Positions 6,702 through 11,729 of a stretch of 11,729 bases of DNA are shown here, in pieces; positions within the stretch are counted from its first letter, which is position 1, and the number at the start of each line of letters is the position of its first letter. The DNA comes from Candidatus Avacholeplasma faecigallinarum (GTDB taxonomy: Bacteria; Bacillota_I; Bacilli_A; Acholeplasmatales; Anaeroplasmataceae), in contig DVKU01000022.1 of assembly GCA_018715825.1 (NCBI GenBank), forward strand, positions 1-11,729, in the 5' to 3' direction. A program made the translations under genes and the position numbers. The notes below the pieces were generated by a model. It searched no databases, was not told the DNA's origin, and worked only from the letters and a program-made list of their open reading frames with translations.

Positions 6702-6878
6702 ATGTTTAATAAATTTAATAGAAACAATAATCAAAATTACGATTATTATGAGAATATGCAGTTCAATAGAATATATTATGAATTAGAGGAAATAAATCGA
6801 AAATTAAGAAATCTTAATAATCGTCTTTATAGGGTAGAAGGTTTTTTAGGCTTATCACAAGATAACCCGAAAGAATAG
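6702..6878 (+). CDS. Small Asn/Arg-rich helical protein, unrecognised (58 aa)
   Basis: ATG 6702 opens a 58-codon frame to TAG 6878. The ribosome site GGTGGTGAT sits 3 bases before the ATG, so translation is likely. The first 16 residues are polar and Asn-rich (MFNKFNRNNNQNYDYY). Residues about 20-48 then form an amphipathic, likely coiled-coil helix (YYELEEINRKLRNLNNRL) ending at RVEGFLGL, where a turn follows. I do not recognise the family with certainty. Short proteins with repeated leucine-spaced helices ending in V-E-x-FLG occur near spore and coat genes in Bacillota. There is no signal peptide, membrane segment or cysteine. It lies 59 bases upstream of a YjcZ-like sporulation gene on the same strand, which suggests a sporulation or coat role by inference only. 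Confidence 0.75.
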   Translation: MFNKFNRNNNQNYDYYENMQFNRIYYELEEINRKLRNLNNRLYRVEGFLGLSQDNPKE

Positions 6879-6937
6879 GCTAACATAATGCTCCAATAAC
6901 TAACTAAGTCATAATGTAATATAGGAGGTGATGATGC

Positions 6938-7084
6938 ATGTATTATCAAACACCTGGATATGGCTATTCTTATGGCTGTATGCCAATGTATAACCCTTGC
7001 TACAATAAGCGTCAGGGCAATGGATATGCATTAATTCTTGTATTATTCATACTTCTTGTAATTATTGGAGCAGCTAGATGGTAA
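6938..7084 (+). CDS. YjcZ-family sporulation miniprotein (48 aa)
   Basis: ATG 6938 follows a near-perfect site, GGAGGTG (6924-6930). The protein has 48 residues in two parts. The first about 29 are rich in Tyr, Gly, Pro and Cys (YYQTPGYGYSYG, then CMPMYNPCY with Cys14 and Cys21). The C-terminal half is a membrane helix, GYALILVLFILLVIIGAARW. That helix matches the YjcZ family (GFALIVVLFILLIIVGA), small proteins made during sporulation in Bacillus. Most family members carry a short Gly-rich head, and the Tyr/Pro/Cys-rich head here resembles coat proteins. It lies between the 58-residue gene and peptide deformylase. A CATAATGTA string at 6910-6918 could be a sporulation -10 box. Its molecular function is not known. 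Confidence 0.85.
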   Translation: MYYQTPGYGYSYGCMPMYNPCYNKRQGNGYALILVLFILLVIIGAARW

Positions 7085-7098
7085 TTTTATAAATATTA

Positions 7099-7107
7099 TG
7101 TTATAAT
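7099..7107 (+). promoter_or_regulatory. Extended -10 promoter of def
   Basis: TATAAT (7102-7107) is preceded by TG one base upstream (TGTTATAAT), the extended -10 form that does without a strong -35 box. The base sequence at the -35 position (TGGTAA, 7079-7084) is poor and overlaps the stop of the yjcZ-like gene. Predicted start is near 7114, leaving a leader of only about 11 bases that begins with the ribosome site AGGTGA. Confidence 0.65.
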
Positions 7108-7124
7108 ACCTCTAGGTGATTAAG

Positions 7125-7712
7125 ATGTATTTGTCAAAAGATATAATAATGGAAGGCAATCCTATTTTAAGATTAAAATCTACTAAAGTGAATTTGCCAC
7201 TTTCCTCTGATGATTTAAACTGTGCTAAAGGCTTATATGAATATGTTATCGTTTCTGCTGTAGATGAATTAGTAGAAAAGTATAAAATTAGACCAGGAGT
7301 AGGTATTGCAGCTCCGCAGGTTGGAATAAACAAAAGAATGTTTGCAATAAATTGTACCGATTTTCTAGATGAAAATCAAAAGCAATATGCCTATTTGTTT
7401 ATTAATCCATTAATAACATATAAAAGCAAAGAAATGGTTTATCTTCCCGGAGGCGAAGGCTGTCTATCTGTAAGCAGAGATACAACAAATTTGGTTACAC
7501 CAAGACATTTAAAAATTTGTATAAAATCAGCAATTTTGGATTTTAAAACTAATAAAATTAAAAATGTTACGATGACTTTATTGGGTTATCCTGCCATTGT
7601 ATTTCAACATGAATACGATCATCTAGATGGCATATTATATACTGATAAAATGTTTTCAATTGATGAAGTTGGTTGTGAACCACTTTTTACTATAAATGAA
7701 AATGAGGAATAA
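7125..7712 (+). CDS. def: Peptide deformylase (type II)
   Basis: This is a metalloenzyme that removes the N-formyl group from new proteins in the cytoplasm. With start at ATG 7125 it has 195 residues, the length of Gram-positive type II deformylases. All three motifs are intact: GVGIAAPQVG (58-67), EGCLSV (111-116, metal ligand Cys113) and HEYDH (162-166, ligands His162 and His166, catalytic Glu163). The long insertion before motif 2 fits type II. A GTG at 7116 is in frame, but it lies in the ribosome site AGGTGA 5 bases before the ATG, so I reject it. The gene has its own extended -10 promoter and a terminator just after its stop, so it is probably a single-gene unit, perhaps with some read-through from the yjcZ-like gene. 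No fmt gene is near. Confidence 0.96.
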   Translation: MYLSKDIIMEGNPILRLKSTKVNLPLSSDDLNCAKGLYEYVIVSAVDELVEKYKIRPGVGIAAPQVGINKRMFAINCTDFLDENQKQYAYLFINPLITYKSKEMVYLPGGEGCLSVSRDTTNLVTPRHLKICIKSAILDFKTNKIKNVTMTLLGYPAIVFQHEYDHLDGILYTDKMFSIDEVGCEPLFTINENEE

Positions 7713-7717
7713 AATGT

Positions 7718-7744
7718 GAAGTGAAGGAATTCACTTCTTTTTTT
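7718..7744 (+). terminator. Rho-independent terminator after def
   Basis: An 8-bp perfect stem (GAAGTGAA / TTCACTTC) with a GGAA tetraloop is followed by seven T. It lies 5 bases after the def stop. The desulfidase gene converges on it from the other side, 14 bases away. On that strand the hairpin is followed only by ACATTTTATT, so bidirectional use is possible but weaker. Confidence 0.88.
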
Positions 7745-7758
7745 ATTCCTCTAATTTA

Positions 7759-9021
7759 TCAATCCATCATTATCTTAATAATTTCTTTATCAGTTTCAAC
7801 CATTCCCTCTGAAGCTAATAGGCCAACATTATGGATGGTATTTTCTACACCCTTTTTGACTATTCCATCTCCGGCCTTAAACTGATTGCCAGCTAAATAC
7901 ATATTATATCCTAAAATTCCAGCTTCTAAGGCTAAAACAATTTTAGCTGCACATGAAGCTTTTGCTCCATCACATATAACACCTGATGCTATTGCTAAAG
8001 CATTTACTAAAGTATGATTAATCTCTTTTAGTTTTCCACCATATAAATAAGCTATAGCAGCTCCTGCCGCACATCCAGCTGCAATAGCTCCACAATAAGC
8101 TGATAAACGCCCTATATCAGTTTTAATATGGATTGTTAATAAATTTGATAATGCCAAAGCCCTCATCTTTTTCTCATGTGAAACCTTTAGTTCATCTGCG
8201 TATACTATAACTGGTACAGAACAAGTAATTCCCTGATTGCCACTACCACTATTAATAACAACTGGCATATGACAACCATTCATTCTAGCGTCACTTGCAG
8301 CTGAGGCATAGGCTTTAGCTTTAGTAGCTATGCAGTTTTCACTGTTCATTAATAAAGTTTTACCTATATTAGCACCATATGGATGCTGTAGTCCCTCAAT
8401 AGCTATCGCCATATTATATTTTTCTTGACGTAATAATAAATCTTCTATTTCTTTAATATCAACATTTTCTATAAAATCATAAATATCTTCTACATCTAGT
8501 AATTTTCTATCTGTTAAATCATCTTTTCTTATACCTGATAATTCCTTATTTATGATAAATTCATCATTATATTTTATAGTTACTACGTTAGTATGATAAT
8601 CTACAATTCTAACCTGACAAGCCTCATCATCTGTATAGCCTGTAATATCTATATCAAAAACAAAGTCGCTTGTAGAAGGTTTGACAAAGATTATATTTTT
8701 ATTTAAAAATTCCTTACATTTTTCTATTTCTTCGTCATTAACATTAGAAATACATTCCAATTGTAAGCTACTATTGCCAGCTACGATACCAATTGCACAC
8801 GCAGATTTAATTCCTCTAAGCCCGTTAGTATTAGGTACTACAACAGACTTAACATTTTTTATAATATTAGCAGATACTAAAACATTAATTTTTTTTATCT
8901 CATGCTTTAAATATTTTCTAACAATACTAGATGCATAAGCAATGGCTATAGGCTCTGTACATCCCATTGCCGGCTTTAACTCTTCTTTTAATATTTGAAT
9001 ATATTCATCCTTATATTTCAT
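7759..9021 (-). CDS. cyuA: L-cysteine desulfidase / L-serine dehydratase-like Fe-S enzyme (CyuA/YhaM family)
   Basis: This is a 420-residue cytoplasmic enzyme, full length for the UPF0597/CyuA family. Related proteins break L-cysteine into pyruvate, ammonia and sulfide with a [4Fe-4S] cluster, or act as L-serine dehydratase alpha-type enzymes. The hallmark LKPAMGCTEPIAIAYA carries Cys21. Further blocks are SGSGNQGITCSVP (258-270), YCGAIAAGCAAGAAIAY (309-325, Cys310 and Cys317) and ICDGAKASCAAK (349-360, Cys350 and Cys357). Cys21 plus one from each later block can form the cluster, so the active site looks complete. GAGGG precedes ATG 9021. It lies 14 bases after the RNA methyltransferase stop and is probably cotranscribed. 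No cysteine transporter or regulator is visible. Cysteine desulfidase is my preferred reading over serine dehydratase. Confidence 0.85.
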   Translation of the reverse strand: MKYKDEYIQILKEELKPAMGCTEPIAIAYASSIVRKYLKHEIKKINVLVSANIIKNVKSVVVPNTNGLRGIKSACAIGIVAGNSSLQLECISNVNDEEIEKCKEFLNKNIIFVKPSTSDFVFDIDITGYTDDEACQVRIVDYHTNVVTIKYNDEFIINKELSGIRKDDLTDRKLLDVEDIYDFIENVDIKEIEDLLLRQEKYNMAIAIEGLQHPYGANIGKTLLMNSENCIATKAKAYASAASDARMNGCHMPVVINSGSGNQGITCSVPVIVYADELKVSHEKKMRALALSNLLTIHIKTDIGRLSAYCGAIAAGCAAGAAIAYLYGGKLKEINHTLVNALAIASGVICDGAKASCAAKIVLALEAGILGYNMYLAGNQFKAGDGIVKKGVENTIHNVGLLASEGMVETDKEIIKIMMD

Positions 9022-9035
9022 AAGCTACCCTCACA

Positions 9036-9734
9036 TTAGCCTCTTAATTTATACATTATTATACTCCCTGCCACACTTACATTCAATGATTCTGTATTAA
9101 GCATAGGAATATAAATATTTTCTTTTATCAAATTTTTAACCTCTTTAGAAATACCATTTCCTTCGTTTCCTAGAACTATCGCAATATTTTTGTATGCAAT
9201 AATATTATCTAATTCAACTCCATTTACTACATCAGTTCCATAGATTTTATATTTAGATATAGTTGGTAAAAATTCTAATAAATTTTTATTTAAAAAATTT
9301 AATTTAAAAATTGCCCCCTGAGAAGACCTAATAACCTTAGGATTATAAATATCTACACAGCCTTCTCCCAAAACTATCGTATTAAAACCAAAGGCAACTG
9401 CACTACGCATTAAAGTGCCCATATTGCCAGGATCTTGAATTGCATCTAAAATTAAAACCTTATTACTAATTTTATCGTCACTTAACATTTTACATAAGCC
9501 AATTTCAGAAATTACTGTATCTGTATTACAAATTTTTTCCATTACAGCTTTACTTATTTGAGTATAATTAGGAATATCATCAATTGAATAGGCCTCTATT
9601 AAAAGATCTAATTTTCTAGCCTCTTCTACTAAATGTTTACCTTCTACCACAAACCTAGCCTCTTTTTTTCTATTTTTAGCTTGGCTTAGCTTTTGAAGAT
9701 ATTTAATTTTTGGGTTATCTAGGGAAGTTATCAT
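9036..9734 (-). CDS. TrmH/SpoU-family RNA 2'-O-methyltransferase
   Basis: This is an SPOUT-class, AdoMet-dependent enzyme that methylates a ribose in rRNA or tRNA. With start at ATG 9734 it has 232 residues. An in-frame ATG at 9770 is less likely, because GGTGAT lies just before ATG 9734 and the protein then opens with the familiar ITSLDNPKIKYLQKL. The first about 80 residues are the substrate-binding domain, with FVVEGKHLVEEA. The catalytic domain has motif 1 (DAIQDPGNMGTLMRSA, 97-112, Arg110), motif 2 (NPKVIRSSQGAIF, 131-143) and the knotted AdoMet site (IVLGNEGNGIS, 186-196, and ESLNVSVAGSII, 215-226). It is closest in style to the YsgA/RlmB-like group; the exact target base is not readable. 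It lies upstream of the desulfidase gene in a two-gene unit behind the permease terminator. Confidence 0.93.
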   Translation of the reverse strand: MITSLDNPKIKYLQKLSQAKNRKKEARFVVEGKHLVEEARKLDLLIEAYSIDDIPNYTQISKAVMEKICNTDTVISEIGLCKMLSDDKISNKVLILDAIQDPGNMGTLMRSAVAFGFNTIVLGEGCVDIYNPKVIRSSQGAIFKLNFLNKNLLEFLPTISKYKIYGTDVVNGVELDNIIAYKNIAIVLGNEGNGISKEVKNLIKENIYIPMLNTESLNVSVAGSIIMYKLRG

Positions 9735-9791
9735 TTTATCACCAAATAAAATTTTATCATAATGTGTCATTAAATTAAAGTTTAAAAAAAA

Positions 9792-9829
9792 GAAATAGTC
9801 TTTTAACTAATACTGTAAAAGACTATTTC
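9792..9829 (-). terminator. Rho-independent terminator after the ABC permease
   Basis: A perfect 14-bp stem (GAAATAGTCTTTTA / TAAAAGACTATTTC) with a 10-base loop lies 8 bases after the permease stop. On the minus strand it is followed by TTTTTTTT. It should isolate the methyltransferase-desulfidase pair, which then needs a promoter in the roughly 57 bases between this hairpin and ATG 9734. A weak TAAAAT at about 9752-9747 is all I see there. Confidence 0.92.
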
Positions 9830-9837
9830 CTTATATT

Positions 9838-11729
9838 TTAATCAACGCATTTTAAGGACTCGGCCATTTTTACCTTATGTATTTTAGGAATAAATAGTAA
9901 GTCAACTATGATTACAAATCCTAATGTTATTAAAAAGGAATATAAATAAAATAATGGATGAATGTAATCTGAGAAAACTATACCAGGACTTTGTAAATTG
10001 AAAACAATAAATTTAAAAAGTAATGGTCCTAAAGCAAAACCAAAAAGAATGCCTAATAAGCTCATAACTAATATTTCTCTATAGATATATCCACAAACCT
10101 CCAAAATGTCATAGCCTAAAACCTTCAAAGTAGCAATTTCTCTAGTTCTTTCATTAATATTAATATTAGTTAAATTATATATTACTATGCTTGCTAGTGC
10201 ACCTGAACATAATATAATTACTATGATAACTAATGTTAAACTTCCAGCCATTGCCTCATAGCTATCTAATAATTGACTTTTTACCTCGATAGCCTCAACT
10301 ATATTTAAGGATGATATTTCATCAATAATTTCATTTTTATCTTTGTTATTAACATTAATATAGCACATATTAAAATCACTAATGGAATCCTCAAAAACAT
10401 AGATATAATTACCTATATAATTAATACAAATTGAACTTACAATGTAACTGTTATCGTTATCTAGAGTTATAGTATCACCAATAGAAAGATCAAATTCATC
10501 AGCTAATTGCTTTGTTATAATTACACTATTAACCTCACAATCTAGGTTATTTCCCTTCTTATCATAAAAGTTTATAAAGTTAGTTAATTCTGGTGTTGAT
10601 TTAATTAAAGTTACATCATACTTATTGTCATCTTTTAGATTAACATCATCAGCATATACATATAATTTATCAACTTCATTCATTACATCTAAATTAATAT
10701 AATTATTTCTAGTTACATTTACTTTTAAATCATATTTAAATACATCTTGGTATTGATTTTCGCCTAAATTACCCATTATATCCTTAATACCAAAACCACA
10801 AATTAATAGCATTACACAGCCACCAATACCAATCATCATCATAAATACATTCTTTTTATATCTAAAAATATTTCTAAACATATTTTTATACTTAAAAGAT
10901 AATCTTTTCCATATAAAAGGTATTTTTTCTAAGAGAATTCTTTTTCCCGGCTTAGGTGCTTTAGGCATTAAAAGCTGACATGGCTTTTCTTTTAAGGATC
11001 TTAAGGTTACATAAATAGTAACTAAAATTATGGTTATAATCATAATTCCTGCCGAAACAAAATTTACTAAAACGTTATATTCAAAATAGCATTTTGGCAT
11101 AACGTATAATGTTTCAAAAGCAATATGAATTACATATGGTAAAACAAATATTCCTAAGGCCGCACCTGAAACTGATCCTATAATAGAGCATATTAAGGCA
11201 TATGCTATATATTTAGAACTTATTTTACACTTAGAATAACCTAATGATTTTAAAAGACCAATGCTACTTCTTTCTTCTTCAACTAATCTAGTCATAGTTG
11301 TAAGTGCTACAAGGGCCGCAATAAAAAAGAAAAAGACTGGAAAGACAACAGCTATTTTACTAATCTTATTAACATTTTGACCAAAGGTATTATATCCCAA
11401 ATTACTTTGCCTATCTAATGTATAAATTTTATAACCATTTTCTTTAATTAATTGTTCTAAATTAGTATCTGTGGTAGTCTCAATTGTCGATTTTACTTCA
11501 TCAGTTTGAAGCATAACCTCAACAACCTCTTGTGGATAGGATTGTAATAAAGTATCTCTTACATTATTATAAACCTGATTATAAATTTCGGAATATAACT
11601 GATTTTTTTGTAGCTGCAATAGTTCATCTTCATAAGCCATTAATCCATCTTTATATTCATTTAACTTCTCATTATATTCATCATCAAAGGTATTTATATC
11701 CTTTAAATTATTACTATATAAATATAAAT
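9838..11729 (-). CDS. FtsX-like ABC transporter permease (N-terminus outside window)
   Basis: The frame is open from the right edge to TAA 9838, 629 codons, so the gene starts beyond 11729. The ATG at 11640 is internal: 29 in-frame codons precede it without a stop. Those residues, with EYNEKLNEYKDGL running on into EDELLQLQK, are a helical, coiled-coil-like extracytoplasmic part. Counting from Met 11640, an FtsX domain follows, with membrane segments about 96-115, 143-175 and 190-212. A second half has a segment near 264-285, an extracytoplasmic MacB-like portion (about 290-460) and segments 467-490, 521-545 and 563-585. Each half carries the cytoplasmic motif before LGY (EEERSSIGLLKSLGY; NERTREIATLKVLGY) seen in MacB/LolC-type permeases. 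The usual ATPase partner is not in the window; it may lie upstream. The C-terminus (KVKMAESLKCVD) is typical. Confidence 0.92.
   Translation of the reverse strand, partial: LYLYSNNLKDINTFDDEYNEKLNEYKDGLMAYEDELLQLQKNQLYSEIYNQVYNNVRDTLLQSYPQEVVEVMLQTDEVKSTIETTTDTNLEQLIKENGYKIYTLDRQSNLGYNTFGQNVNKISKIAVVFPVFFFFIAALVALTTMTRLVEEERSSIGLLKSLGYSKCKISSKYIAYALICSIIGSVSGAALGIFVLPYVIHIAFETLYVMPKCYFEYNVLVNFVSAGIMIITIILVTIYVTLRSLKEKPCQLLMPKAPKPGKRILLEKIPFIWKRLSFKYKNMFRNIFRYKKNVFMMMIGIGGCVMLLICGFGIKDIMGNLGENQYQDVFKYDLKVNVTRNNYINLDVMNEVDKLYVYADDVNLKDDNKYDVTLIKSTPELTNFINFYDKKGNNLDCEVNSVIITKQLADEFDLSIGDTITLDNDNSYIVSSICINYIGNYIYVFEDSISDFNMCYINVNNKDKNEIIDEISSLNIVEAIEVKSQLLDSYEAMAGSLTLVIIVIILCSGALASIVIYNLTNININERTREIATLKVLGYDILEVCGYIYREILVMSLLGILFGFALGPLLFKFIVFNLQSPGIVFSDYIHPLFYLYSFLITLGFVIIVDLLFIPKIHKVKMAESLKCVD

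Noticed and set aside
6931..6993. 20-codon frame from the first ATG after GGAGGTG
   Set aside because: ATG 6931 is only 2 bases from the ribosome site. ATG 6938 in another frame has proper spacing and gives the YjcZ-like protein.
7112..7333. Minus-strand 73-codon open frame
   Set aside because: It is antisense to the conserved first half of peptide deformylase, including GVGIAAPQVG, and has no family features.
8681..8938. Plus-strand 85-codon open frame
   Set aside because: It is antisense to the N-terminal part of the desulfidase-like gene and is a low-complexity hydrophobic translation with no ribosome site.
1..11729. Mobile elements, CRISPR arrays, tRNA or rRNA genes
   Set aside because: I found no transposase, integrase, spaced direct repeats, cloverleaf with CCA-type end, or rRNA segment. 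Base composition looks even across the window.

Overview
The window is AT-rich DNA (roughly 30% GC by eye) from a bacterium that uses the standard bacterial code: TGA serves as a stop in several genes and TGG encodes Trp. Low GC, strong Shine-Dalgarno sites, a YlbD-YlbE-YlbF gene set and a YjcZ-type sporulation miniprotein together point to the Bacillota, most likely a spore-forming or formerly spore-forming lineage of class Bacilli. The genus cannot be told from this sequence. I see no tRNA, rRNA, CRISPR, IS element or phage gene.

Left part (1-3448, minus strand): a surface-polysaccharide operon read right to left. A sigma-A promoter at 3420-3448 drives a phosphoglycosyl transferase that puts the first sugar phosphate on undecaprenyl phosphate. 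Three GT4 glycosyltransferases follow, the last one cut by the window edge. The genes overlap or nearly abut, so they probably act in sequence on one lipid-linked glycan.

Middle part (3480-6623, minus strand): rpsP and khpA form a compact two-gene unit with a perfect-consensus promoter and a strong terminator, without the rimM and trmD genes that usually follow. Upstream of it lies a flippase-ylbD-ylbE-ylbF operon. It joins a lipid-linked-sugar flippase to three small proteins known from Bacillus, and its terminator physically overlaps the rpsP promoter.

Central divergent block (6624-7744, plus strand): two short genes, a 58-residue Asn/Arg-rich helical protein and a 48-residue YjcZ-like membrane miniprotein, precede peptide deformylase, which has its own extended -10 promoter and a clean terminator.

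Right part (7759-11729, minus strand): an L-cysteine desulfidase / L-serine dehydratase-type Fe-S enzyme is encoded 14 bases after an SPOUT RNA 2'-O-methyltransferase. Upstream, behind a 14-bp-stem terminator, is a large FtsX-type ABC permease whose N-terminus runs off the window.

Most genes belong to known families. The best candidates for something less described are the 58-residue protein beside yjcZ, the short cysteine-free YlbF, and the interlocked terminator/promoter between ylbF and rpsP.
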